Assembly: GCA_025464025.1 (NCBI GenBank)
Contig: JAODBP010000196.1
Location: 1-37,886, forward strand
Length of the DNA: 37,886 nt
From: Actinomycetes bacterium
Lineage (GTDB): Bacteria; Actinomycetota; Acidimicrobiia; Acidimicrobiales; CADCSY01
Direction: 5' to 3'
Shown here: piece after piece, positions 22,418 through 30,919 of the stretch
How positions within the stretch are numbered: position 1 is the first letter of the stretch
Layout: each line of letters begins with the position of its first letter
Notes under the pieces: model-generated
Told to the model about the DNA's origin: nothing
Databases searched by the model: none
The model's input: the letters and a program-made list of their open reading frames with translations, nothing else
Position numbers and translations under genes: made by a program

Positions 22418-23635
22418 TCAGCGAGGGGCCCAGGACGCTTCGGGGACGGCGAGGTCGACCGTGACCGGTTCACCCGACCGGCGCTCGAGCGCGAGCCCGC
22501 CGTTCCCGTCGAAGGCCAGGGCGAACTCGCCGGCCAGCAGCCGCCGCACCGGCTCGCCGAGGAGGTCGCGACGCCAGCCGTTGGCCAGCCGGGCGGTCGG
22601 GTCGCCGGCCAGGAACGAGCCGAGGTCGGACCGGGTGGCCAGGAGCATCGGGTCGATGCGCAGGTCGCGGCCGAGTTGGCTCAGCCACGCCGACACGAGT
22701 GCCACGGCCGGGCGCTGGTCGCGGTCGACGTCGTCGCGCCGGGGCGGGCGGGTGCCGTCGTCGGGTGCCTCCCGGCCCCGGTCGACGGCGGCCAGCACCT
22801 CCTCGCCCAGGCGCCCGCGGGCGTTGCGCTCGTCGATGCCCCGGATCCGCCGGAGCTGCTCGAGCGTCTTCGGCGGGTTGGTGGCGATGCCGACGATGGC
22901 CAGGTCCGACAGCACGTGGCGCACGGGCTGGTCGAGCTCGGCGGCCCGGCGCTCCCGCCAGGCGGCGATCTCGCGGGCCACGCTCCGGGCCTTGCCCTTC
23001 AGCGAGCGGCCCTCCTTGAGCCGGAGCCAGGCGTCGTTCGGGTCGGGCGGGCCCCACCCGCGGGCCCGGAGGTCCTCGCACTCCTCCTCGGCCCAGGCCA
23101 GGCGGCCGACCGACTCCAGCTCGTCGCGGATCAGGTGGGTCAGGACGAGGAGGTGGTCGACGTCGGCGGCGGCGTAGACCTGCTGGTCCTCGCCGAGCGG
23201 CCGCCGGAGCCAGTCGGTGAGCCGGCTGGCCTTGGGCAGGTCGATGCTGAGGATCCGGTCGGCCAGCGACGCCAGCGAGGGCGTGGTGAAGCCGAGGAAC
23301 CCGGCCGCCAGCTGGGTGTCGAAGAGGCGGGACGGCACGGTGCCGCACGCCCGCTGGAGCACCTCGAGGTCCTGGCTGGCGGCGTGCATGATCGCCAGGC
23401 CCGGCCCGTCGAGCACGGGGGCGAGGGGTCGGAGGTCGACCACCAGGGGGTCGACCAGCACGATCTCGTCGGCCCACTTGATCTGCACCAGGGCAACCGT
23501 CGGGAAGTACGTCTTCTCCCGGTGGAACTCGGTGTCGACCGCGTACTCGGGCGCGTCGAGGAGGGCCTCGACGACGCCCCCGAAGGCTTCGGCGTCCTCG
23601 ATCAGGCGGTGGGGGGTGGCGTCGCCCTCGCTCAC
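22418..23635 (-). CDS. rnd: Ribonuclease D (3'-5' exonuclease with HRDC domain)
   Basis: 405 residues from GTG 23635. The DEDDy exonuclease core has D34-T-E36-F-H-R-E (Exo I), H-A-A-S-Q-D-L-E (Exo II) and Y-A-A-A-D-V-D-H-L (Exo III). It acts on the 3' ends of tRNA and other stable RNA precursors. The HRDC domain (about 205-290) contains A-W-R-E-R-R-A-A-E-L-D-Q-P and I-R-G-I-D. The C-terminal part (about 330-405) is less conserved. GTG overlaps the rhodanese stop (GTGA), so it is the last gene of the DUF3151-lipoprotein-mobA-rhodanese-rnd unit. Confidence 0.92.
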   Translation of the reverse strand: MSEGDATPHRLIEDAEAFGGVVEALLDAPEYAVDTEFHREKTYFPTVALVQIKWADEIVLVDPLVVDLRPLAPVLDGPGLAIMHAASQDLEVLQRACGTVPSRLFDTQLAAGFLGFTTPSLASLADRILSIDLPKASRLTDWLRRPLGEDQQVYAAADVDHLLVLTHLIRDELESVGRLAWAEEECEDLRARGWGPPDPNDAWLRLKEGRSLKGKARSVAREIAAWRERRAAELDQPVRHVLSDLAIVGIATNPPKTLEQLRRIRGIDERNARGRLGEEVLAAVDRGREAPDDGTRPPRRDDVDRDQRPAVALVSAWLSQLGRDLRIDPMLLATRSDLGSFLAGDPTARLANGWRRDLLGEPVRRLLAGEFALAFDGNGGLALERRSGEPVTVDLAVPEASWAPR

Positions 23636-23964
23636 CCGGCCTCGGGGCCCTGGGCCACTGGGTTGCCGGCGTCGATCCAGGCCATGGTCCCGCCGGCCAC
23701 GTTGGTGGCGTCGAGCCCGGCCGCCGAGAGCACCTGGACGGCCTTGGCGCTGCGGCCGCCGCTCTTGCAGATCACCAGCAGCGGGCGGTCGGTCGGCACC
23801 TCGGCCTGGCGAGCCTCGAGCTGGTCGAGCGGCACGAGGACGGCGCCGGGCACGTGGCCCGCCTCGTACTCGTCGGGCTGGCGGACATCGAGGACGTAGG
23901 CACCCTCGGCATGGCGCCGGGCCAGCTCGGCGACGTCGATCTCGGGTACGGACGCGTCGGTCAT
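23632..23964 (-). CDS. Single-domain rhodanese
   Basis: 110 residues, one rhodanese domain. It has D-V-R-x-x-D-E-Y-x-x-G-H-V-P-G-A and the active loop C66-K-S-G-G-R-S, with Cys66 as the persulfide-carrying residue. Such small proteins move sulfur or serve in molybdenum cofactor and thiosulfate metabolism. ATG overlaps the mobA stop (ATGA), and its own stop overlaps the rnd start. Its tight link to mobA would fit a sulfur-supply role for molybdenum cofactor, but no other cofactor gene is in view. Confidence 0.92.
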   Translation of the reverse strand: MTDASVPEIDVAELARRHAEGAYVLDVRQPDEYEAGHVPGAVLVPLDQLEARQAEVPTDRPLLVICKSGGRSAKAVQVLSAAGLDATNVAGGTMAWIDAGNPVAQGPEAG

Positions 23965-24551
23965 GCCCCCGAGTCTGCCGCAAGGTCGCCGGGATGGTTC
24001 GCGTTGGCGAACCAGGCAGGGTCCAGGCCGGCCACCGGGCGGGCGCTCAAGGCGTCCAGGACGTGGCGGACAGCACCCTGGCCGGCGTCCAGGGCGGCCT
24101 CCACGACGGGGAGCGCCGAGCGCCGCCAGGCGGCGTGCAGGGGCTGGGGTAGGCCGTCGACGACGGGGACGGCGACGTGGGCGTCGGGATCGGCGGCGAG
24201 GGCGTCGACGACCGCCCGGACGGCGAGGGCTGAAGCCGCCGGGAGGTCGCAGGCCAGCACGACGACGATGTCGGCGTCGAGGGCCCGCAGGGCGGCGGCG
24301 ATGCCGGCCAGCGGGCCGGCGCCCTGGCGGGGGTCGGGCACGGCGGTGAGCCCGGCGGCCCGGAGCCCGTCGAGGTCGCCGCCGACGGCGAGGACCGGGT
24401 CGGCCCCGGCCTCGGCCAGCACCCGGGCGACCCGAACCGCCAGGGGCACGCCATCGACCGGCAGGAGGGCCTTGTCCCGACCCATCCGGCGGCTGGCCCC
24501 GCCGGTCAGCACGGCTCCAGCCAGCCCGGGCACGGACAGATCGTCACCCAC
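23961..24551 (-). CDS. mobA: Molybdenum cofactor guanylyltransferase (MobA-like)
   Basis: 196 residues from GTG 24551. The nucleotidyltransferase signature L-T-G-G-A-S-R-R-M-G-R-D-K-A is near the N-terminus (about residues 15-28). A-C-D-L-P (about 92-96) is the metal-binding part. MobA attaches GMP to molybdopterin to give the guanine dinucleotide cofactor. Length is typical. The specific nucleotide (GTP versus CTP as in MocA) cannot be told from motif alone. GTG overlaps the lipoprotein gene's stop by 8 nt, and it is coupled to the rhodanese gene downstream. Confidence 0.88.
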   Translation of the reverse strand: MGDDLSVPGLAGAVLTGGASRRMGRDKALLPVDGVPLAVRVARVLAEAGADPVLAVGGDLDGLRAAGLTAVPDPRQGAGPLAGIAAALRALDADIVVVLACDLPAASALAVRAVVDALAADPDAHVAVPVVDGLPQPLHAAWRRSALPVVEAALDAGQGAVRHVLDALSARPVAGLDPAWFANANHPGDLAADSGA

Positions 24552-25398
24552 GACGGATCCGGTCGAGGTCGGCCAGGTCAGCGGCGTCGAAGTCCTGGGG
24601 CGGGCCGCCCGTGAGGAGGTCGCCGACCACGGAGGACTCGACGGCCCAGTACATGACCGACCGCCGGTCGGTGGAGTGGCCGGGGTGGGCCGGGTCGGCC
24701 CGACCGGTGGCCAGGAACAGGTCGACGAGCCCGAGGAGGTGGCCGAGCTCGTGGACGGCGACGGCCCGCTCGATGGTGGCCGAGCTGACCAGCCCGGTGG
24801 CGGCGGCGTCGACCTGGTCGACGAACACGGCCGAGAGGTCGCCCCGCTGCGAGATGCCCAGCACGTCGCGGCCCTGGGACGACTGCCCGTGGACGAACGC
24901 GAACCGCAGGAGGAGGGTGTCGGCGGCGAGCGCGGGGCGCTGGGCATCGGCGTCGTCTCGCAGCTCGCTCCCCCAGGTCCCCCGAGTCGGCATCGTGCCG
25001 CCGAGGGTGCGCACCGGCTTGCCCGAGACCGTCTCCAGCACGTCGACCAGCCGGTTCAGCGTCGCCTGCCGAGGTTCGGCCCCGTCCTGGGTCAGCACCT
25101 GGAGGGCGAGCCGGGGCGGTCCCTTCGGGCCGAGGATCAGGTCCGCGATGCTGCCCGGGCCGTTGGCCGACCGGTTCGGTGCCACCGCTGCCGTGGTCGG
25201 CGGGTCGGGCACGGCATCCGTGCCGCCGACGATGATCGTGCGGCGGGTCGGCGGCGCCGTGGTGGCCGTCGTCGGGGTGGCCGGCTGGCCCGCGGGCGCG
25301 GTGGACGAGGTGGCCGGGACGTCGATGGTCGAGGGGTCGGACTCGACGCAGGCGACGAGGCCGAGGACGGCCAGGACGACGGCGAGGGTCCGCCGCAC
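24544..25398 (-). CDS. Lipoprotein metallopeptidase-like (HExxHxxGxxD)
   Basis: 284 residues from GTG 25398. A lipobox L-G-L-V-A-C (Cys about residue 16) predicts a lipoprotein. A Thr/Pro/Ala linker (about 20-55) leads to the catalytic region with H216-E-L-G-H220-L-L-G-L-V-D226 and a later S-V-M-Y-W segment suitable as a Met-turn. HExxHxxGxxD with Asp as third ligand is known from snapalysin (M7), within the metzincin-like group; overall similarity to that family is not obvious to me. A surface protease is the best guess. GTG lies 5 nt after the DUF3151 stop, and the 3' end overlaps mobA. Confidence 0.75.
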   Translation of the reverse strand: MRRTLAVVLAVLGLVACVESDPSTIDVPATSSTAPAGQPATPTTATTAPPTRRTIIVGGTDAVPDPPTTAAVAPNRSANGPGSIADLILGPKGPPRLALQVLTQDGAEPRQATLNRLVDVLETVSGKPVRTLGGTMPTRGTWGSELRDDADAQRPALAADTLLLRFAFVHGQSSQGRDVLGISQRGDLSAVFVDQVDAAATGLVSSATIERAVAVHELGHLLGLVDLFLATGRADPAHPGHSTDRRSVMYWAVESSVVGDLLTGGPPQDFDAADLADLDRIRRG

Positions 25399-25403
25399 CG
25401 GGC

Positions 25404-25856
25404 TCAGCGCGGACGGAGCGTCGGATCGAGCTGGGCCAGGAAGAGCGCGCAGCGCTCGGCCTCGTCCTGCTCGCCGATGGCCGCCGCCATCAGGTGCAGC
25501 CCCTGCAGCGCGGCCAGGAAGCCCTGGTTGGTCTCGTGCTCCCAGCGCACGTAGCCCGAGCCCCGCCACCCCGACTGGCGCAGCCGGTCGAGGCCGCGGT
25601 GGTAGCCGACGCGGAAGTAGGCGTAGGCCTCGACCTCGTCGCGGGCCAGCTCGCCGAGACGGGCCCAGGCGTCGAGGTAGCGGGGCCAGAGGGCGACCAC
25701 GTTGGAGACCTCGTCGCGCCGGTTCTGCTCGGGCGCGGCGAGGGCCTGGGCCAGCGCCTTGCGCGCGTCGGCCGGCTCGGCGTCGAGGATCGTCTCGGGT
25801 GGACCGGTGGGCGTGAGGCTGACGGGGCTCCCGCCGTGGTCCGTGCTCTCTGGCAT
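25404..25856 (-). CDS. DUF3151 protein
   Basis: 150 residues. The segment A-Y-A-Y-F-R-V-G-Y-H-R-G-L-D-R-L-R-x-S-G-W-R-G, then W-E-H-E-x-N-Q-G-F-L-x-A-L and A-A-A-I-G-E-x-D-E-A-E-R-C, matches the actinobacterial DUF3151 family. It is a soluble alpha-helical protein resembling TPR folds, function unknown. Start ATG 25856 follows TACGGT by 7 nt. It heads the five-gene leftward operon. Confidence 0.9.
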   Translation of the reverse strand: MPESTDHGGSPVSLTPTGPPETILDAEPADARKALAQALAAPEQNRRDEVSNVVALWPRYLDAWARLGELARDEVEAYAYFRVGYHRGLDRLRQSGWRGSGYVRWEHETNQGFLAALQGLHLMAAAIGEQDEAERCALFLAQLDPTLRPR

Positions 25857-25895
25857 GTCCGCCACCGTACGACGCTGCCGCCGTAGCGTCTCGAC
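25857..25895. promoter_or_regulatory. Divergent leaderless promoters
   Basis: Minus strand: TACGGT (25869-25864) 7 nt before ATG 25856. Plus strand: TAGCGT (25884-25889) 6 nt before ATG 25896. The whole gap is 39 bp, so the two -35 regions must overlap the opposite promoter. Confidence 0.55.
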
Positions 25896-26150
25896 ATGCT
25901 CCCGAAGTCGCTCGGACCCGACGACCTCCGCAACCTCGCCATCGCCGTCCTGGTGGTGCTCCTGCTCGTGGCCTTCCTCGTGATGCGCTTCATCCAGAAG
26001 ATGGTCCTGCGGGTGATCCTGCTCGGCGCCCTCGTGGGCCTCGGCGTCTACGTGTACTACGAGCGTGACCAGCTGAAGGAGTGCACGCCCGGCGCGACGT
26101 GCCAGTTCTTCGGCTTCGACGTCCAGGTACCCGGTCTCCCGCAAGGCTGA
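25896..26150 (+). CDS. Small membrane protein
   Basis: 84 residues with two adjacent hydrophobic segments (about 14-31 and 37-54) split by R-F-I-Q-K. A short tail follows with two Cys (E-C-T-P-G-A-T-C) that could form a disulfide outside the cell. No named family recognised. The leaderless TAGCGT promoter supports the start. An 80-98-bp gap follows before the next gene. Confidence 0.65.
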   Translation: MLPKSLGPDDLRNLAIAVLVVLLLVAFLVMRFIQKMVLRVILLGALVGLGVYVYYERDQLKECTPGATCQFFGFDVQVPGLPQG

Positions 26151-26248
26151 CCTCGCAATCCGCTCACAACCCTGGGACCACCCCCTGAAGCTCGTGTGAA
26201 GGGCACCGGTCCGCTCGACCCACGCGCCGGTTGGCCGATGGGCCGGTC

Positions 26249-26629
26249 GTGACGATCAACGGGATCACCTCCACCACCACGTCCGCCACGGGGCAGGTCG
26301 ATCGCTCCGCCCAGCGCAAGCGCATGGACAAGGTGTTCGACGCCGTGGCCGACAAGCTGGGCATGAGCAAGGACGACCTCATGGGCGAGCTGCGCAGCGG
26401 CAAGAGCCTGACCGAGGTCGCCGAGGCCAAGGGCATGTCCAAGGACGACCTCCTGGCCACCATCAAGGACGCGCTCCCGAGCGACGCGCCCGACGGCGCC
26501 GCCCTGCGGATCGCCGACCACAAGGGTGGCCACCACGGGCACCACGGCCCCCCGCCGGCCGACGCCACCACCAAGCCCGGCGCGTCCCTCAACGACCTCC
26601 TCGGCCAGAACCTCGACACCGACCTCTGA
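26249..26629 (+). CDS. Small protein with duplicated G-M-S-K-D-D-L motif
   Basis: 126 residues if started at GTG 26249; a TTG at 26231 would add six residues. After a Thr/Ser-rich start, residues about 35-75 hold two copies of a helix pair ending G-M-S-K-D-D-L (L-G-M-S-K-D-D-L-M-G-E-L and K-G-M-S-K-D-D-L-L-A-T-I), joined by R-S-G-K-S-L-T-E-V-A. It resembles short helix-turn-helix-like repeats seen in small secreted or regulatory actinobacterial proteins. A His-rich stretch (H-K-G-G-H-H-G-H-H-G) could bind metal. I do not know its function. A 49-nt palindrome begins 3 nt after the stop. Confidence 0.6.
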   Translation: MTINGITSTTTSATGQVDRSAQRKRMDKVFDAVADKLGMSKDDLMGELRSGKSLTEVAEAKGMSKDDLLATIKDALPSDAPDGAALRIADHKGGHHGHHGPPPADATTKPGASLNDLLGQNLDTDL

Positions 26630-26632
26630 CCC

Positions 26633-26681
26633 GTTCTCGGTCCCGGCGACGGCGCGCGCCGCCGTCTCCGGGACCGAGAAC
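26633..26681. terminator. 49-nt GTTCT...AGAAC palindrome, copy 5 (bidirectional terminator candidate)
   Basis: Outer arms GTTCTCGGTCCCGG / CCGGGACCGAGAAC are perfectly complementary. After one C-T mismatch, GACGGCG pairs with the CGCCGTC side except at the tip. It fits into the 54-bp gap between stops at 26629 and 26684, leaving 3 and 2 nt. Confidence 0.75.
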
Positions 26682-26683
26682 CG

Positions 26684-28129
<1,446 letters not shown>

Positions 28130-28189
28130 GGGCTTGACGCTACCGGTGCGCCTCCCGTGCCCCGCTGGTGTTCACGACTCGTTCACGAC
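28130..28189 (-). promoter_or_regulatory. pyk promoter with upstream 9-bp direct repeats
   Basis: TAGCGT (28142-28137, minus strand) lies 7 nt before GTG 28129. No good -35 is visible. Two exact copies of GTTCACGAC (28170-28178 and 28181-28189, plus-strand reading) lie just upstream with an 11-bp period, about one helical turn. This suits an activator bound in tandem on one DNA face. Confidence 0.45.
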
Positions 28190-28193
28190 GTGC

Positions 28194-29009
28194 TCAGGCC
28201 CGCAGCTCGTCGACGTACTTCTCGGTGCCGGGCAGCGTCGGCGTGAACGGGGCCATCAGCTCCACCCGGCCGAGCGCCGGGTCGAGGCCGACGTCCTCGA
28301 ACTCCGACCAGGCGTCGAGCGAGTCGCCCTCGGTGAACCACAGGATCGTGAGGCGGGTGTCGACGCCCTCGACGTCCTTCACGTAGGGCTGCTTGTCCGC
28401 CGGCAGGGGCATGGGCTGGAAGACCGTGCCGATGGCGACGGGCGACGATGCCTTCGGGACGCGCTCGGTCTGGAGCCACTGCAGCACCTGCTCCCGGGCC
28501 TCCGACGTCGGCGAGTCGATGACCTCGAGCACCAGGCCCTGGTACGGGTAGTCGAGGGCGTGGATGTCGCGCGGCCCCTCGCTGTCCCGGTAGATCGGCC
28601 CGCGGTACTTCTGGAACGACGTGAACGTGTGGTCGCGCTCGAGGTACACCCGCTTGTCGGCGAAGAGCCGGTGGTTGGTGCCGACGGCGAAGCGCAGGTG
28701 GTTCTCGTACTGGCCGTCGGTGATCCAGTAGGTCGAGATGTACTTGCCGGCCTCGAGCGGCACCGCGATCGTCGAGTCGGCCGGGTACCGCTTCTCCTGG
28801 TAGCGGACCGGCGCGACCCAGCGCCGGCCGGCCCACATCCACGGGAAGGCCATGGCGCCGGCGTTGTAGTGGTCGTCCTCGTACCAGCGGTTGTAGGCCG
28901 CCTCGTGGCCGACGTGGGGCTCGACCATGGTGATGAGGGCCGAGCCGATGACGGGTGCGTAGGGCCCGGTCTGGGCGAGCACGTAGTAGGGATCGTCGTT
29001 CAGGTCCAT
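28194..29009 (-). CDS. Conserved protein, possible dimeric alpha/beta barrel
   Basis: 271 residues, soluble, no signal peptide. The first part has M-V-E-P-H-V-G-H-E-A-A-Y-N-R-W-Y-E-D-D-H-Y-N-A-G, resembling the N-x-W-Y/Y-x-x-x-H helix of EthD-like and other dimeric alpha/beta barrels. It also has conserved-looking W-M-W-A-G-R-R-W-V-A-P-V-R-Y. A second, similar half may start near residue 140. I cannot name the family or reaction. TACGGT lies 8 nt before ATG 29009. It diverges from the luciferase-like oxidoreductase, so a shared pathway is possible. Confidence 0.6.
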   Translation of the reverse strand: MDLNDDPYYVLAQTGPYAPVIGSALITMVEPHVGHEAAYNRWYEDDHYNAGAMAFPWMWAGRRWVAPVRYQEKRYPADSTIAVPLEAGKYISTYWITDGQYENHLRFAVGTNHRLFADKRVYLERDHTFTSFQKYRGPIYRDSEGPRDIHALDYPYQGLVLEVIDSPTSEAREQVLQWLQTERVPKASSPVAIGTVFQPMPLPADKQPYVKDVEGVDTRLTILWFTEGDSLDAWSEFEDVGLDPALGRVELMAPFTPTLPGTEKYVDELRA

Positions 29010-29050
29010 TGCCCGGCACCGTATTCCTTCGAGGTGGTAGGACGTCGGGC
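29010..29050. promoter_or_regulatory. Divergent leaderless promoters
   Basis: Minus strand: TACGGT (29023-29018) 8 nt before ATG 29009. Plus strand: TAGGAC (29038-29043) 7 nt before GTG 29051. The gap is 41 bp. Confidence 0.45.
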
Positions 29051-29881
29051 GTGCGCTACGGGATCAAGACGTCACCCCAGGAGACCACCTACGACGCCAT
29101 GAAGGCGGTGTGGCAGGCGGCCGACGAGCTCCCGATCTTCGAGTCGGCCTGGACCTTCGACCACTTCTACCCGATCTTCTCCGACCCTCTGGGGCCGTGC
29201 ATGGAGGGGTGGATCACCCTCAGCGCCCTGGCCGAGTGCACCTCGCGCATCCGCGTCGGCTGCCTCGTCACCGGCATGGTGTACCGCCACCCCGCGGTGC
29301 TGGCCAACATGGCCGCCACCCTCGACATCGTCTCCGAGGGGCGGCTCGAGCTCGGCGTCGGCGCCGGGTGGAACGAGGAGGAGCTCTCCGCCTACGGCAT
29401 CGAGCTCGGCTCCCTCACCGAGCGCTTCGATCGGCTCGACGAGGGGCTCACCGTGATCGACTCGCTCCTGCGCAACGAGTGGACCGACTTCGAGGGCAAG
29501 CACTTCACGATCACCCGCGGCCGGTGCGAGCCGAAGGGGCCGCAACGGCCGCGGGTGCCGATCACCATCGGCGGCGCGGGCCGGAAGCGCACGCTGAAGG
29601 CGGCGGCCCGGTTCGCCGACCACTGGAACCACCCGGGCGGCACGCCCGAGGCCATCGGCGAGGCCAAGGCGGTGCTGCACGCCCACTGCGCCGACATCGG
29701 GCGCGACCCGAGCGAGATCCTCACCTCGTGCCACGTGCGCTACGACCCCGCGGCCGGGACCCAGCAGCTCGTCGACACCTGCGCCACGCTCGAGGGGGTG
29801 GTCGACATGGCCATCGTCTACGTGCCCCAGCCCCACACCGCGGAGAAGGTCGGGACCATCGCCGACGCCCTCGCCTCCTAG
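29051..29881 (+). CDS. Luciferase-like oxidoreductase, probably F420-dependent
   Basis: 276 residues from GTG 29051. It is a bacterial-luciferase-like TIM barrel: E-S-A-W-T-F-D-H-F, I-R-V-G-C-L-V-T-G, R-H-P-A-V-L-A-N-M-A-A-T-L-D, and S-E-G-R-L-E-L-G-V-G-A-G-W. These motifs place it in the TIGR03560/LLM group of actinobacteria, most of which use F420H2 rather than FMN. fbiC in the same window shows F420 can be made here. The substrate is unknown. A leaderless promoter is at 29038-29043. Its stop codon TAG forms the first bases of the next gene's -10 box. Confidence 0.88.
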   Translation: MRYGIKTSPQETTYDAMKAVWQAADELPIFESAWTFDHFYPIFSDPLGPCMEGWITLSALAECTSRIRVGCLVTGMVYRHPAVLANMAATLDIVSEGRLELGVGAGWNEEELSAYGIELGSLTERFDRLDEGLTVIDSLLRNEWTDFEGKHFTITRGRCEPKGPQRPRVPITIGGAGRKRTLKAAARFADHWNHPGGTPEAIGEAKAVLHAHCADIGRDPSEILTSCHVRYDPAAGTQQLVDTCATLEGVVDMAIVYVPQPHTAEKVGTIADALAS

Positions 29882-29891
29882 GCTGCCGTCC
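29879..29891 (+). promoter_or_regulatory. Leaderless promoter built on the upstream stop codon
   Basis: TAGGCT (29879-29884) starts with the TAG stop of the oxidoreductase gene and lies 7 nt before GTG 29892. Confidence 0.45.
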
Positions 29892-30500
29892 GTGGAACTG
29901 GTCCTGATCCGGCACGGGCTGCCGATGCGAGTCGAGAACGAGCCCGGCACGCCGGCTGACCCGCCGCTGAGCGAGGAAGGCCACGAGCAGGCCCGGCGGG
30001 TGGCCGACTGGCTCGCCCCCGAGGGCTTCGACGTCGTCTACTCGAGCCCGATGCGCCGGGCCGTCGAGACGGCCCGACCCCTCGCCGACCGCCTCGGGCT
30101 CGAGGTCGTCGTCGACGACGAGCTGGCCGAGCTCGACCGGGGCCACCACTTCTACGTCCCGGTCGAGGAGCTCAAGGCCACCGGCGACCCGCGCTACCAG
30201 CAGCTGCTCGACGGCACGCTCTACGGCGACGTCGACATCGACACGTGGTCGAAGGTCGCCGCCCTCGCCGTGCAGCGCGTCATCGAAGCGCACCCCGGGG
30301 AGCGCATCGCCCTCTTCGCCCACGGCGGCGTGATCAACGCCTACCTCAGCACGTTCCTGAAGCTCGACACGATGTTCTTCTTCAACCCGGGCTACACGAG
30401 CATCAGCCGGGTGAAGGTGGGCGACTACAGCGACCGGCTCATGCTCCACAGCCTGAACGAGCAGGCCCACCTGCGGACGACGGACGTGGCCGCCGGCTGA
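29892..30500 (+). CDS. Histidine phosphatase (phosphoglycerate-mutase-like)
   Basis: 202 residues. The catalytic motif I-R7-H8-G9 opens the protein, with R62-type S-P-M-R-R-A-V-E-T-A-R-P-L and the second catalytic His in F-A-H-G-G-V-I-N-A-Y. It transfers or hydrolyses phosphate through phospho-His8. Candidates range from cofactor-dependent phosphoglycerate mutase to phosphatases of sugar phosphates or nucleotides; the size and H-G-G-V suggest a phosphatase. TGATG overlaps the next gene's start by one nt, so it heads a three-gene unit. Confidence 0.9.
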   Translation: MELVLIRHGLPMRVENEPGTPADPPLSEEGHEQARRVADWLAPEGFDVVYSSPMRRAVETARPLADRLGLEVVVDDELAELDRGHHFYVPVEELKATGDPRYQQLLDGTLYGDVDIDTWSKVAALAVQRVIEAHPGERIALFAHGGVINAYLSTFLKLDTMFFFNPGYTSISRVKVGDYSDRLMLHSLNEQAHLRTTDVAAG

Positions 30501-30919
30501 TGACCGAGACCGGTCGACGGGTCCGGATGGCCGCGGTCGTCGTCGTCCTCACCCTCCTCGCGGGCGGGTCGCTGTGGGGCTCGGACCACGACTTCCCGTT
30601 CGGCCCGTTCCGGATGTACGCCACCAGCGGCCGGGTGAACGGCGCGGTGCGGACGGCCTCGCTCGTCGGCGTCGTGGGCGGCCGGGCGTTCACGATCCAG
30701 CCCGAGGCGATCGGCGTCCGTCGGGCCGAGCTCGAGGGCCAGTACGACCGGTTCGAGCAGGACCCGCGCCTGCTCGGCACGCTGGCCCGGGCCTACCGGC
30801 GCACCGGCGTGCAGCTCGACGAGCTCCGCCTGGTCGAGCGGGTGCGCCGCCTCCGCAACCGCAAGCGCGTGGGGAAGTCGACCTCCGAGGTCCTCGTCGT
30901 CTGGAAGCGGCCGCGATGA
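30500..30919 (+). CDS. Membrane-anchored protein of unknown function
   Basis: 139 residues. One N-terminal hydrophobic segment (about 9-26), then D-H-D-F-P-F-G-P-F-R-M-Y-A-T-S-G, a motif I associate with actinobacterial conserved hypotheticals next to HTTM-type membrane proteins, and a basic C-terminus (R-L-R-N-R-K-R-V). Start overlaps the phosphatase stop (TGATG). Its stop overlaps the next start (ATGA). Translation coupling on both sides suggests it works with the following membrane protein. Confidence 0.65.
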   Translation: MTETGRRVRMAAVVVVLTLLAGGSLWGSDHDFPFGPFRMYATSGRVNGAVRTASLVGVVGGRAFTIQPEAIGVRRAELEGQYDRFEQDPRLLGTLARAYRRTGVQLDELRLVERVRRLRNRKRVGKSTSEVLVVWKRPR

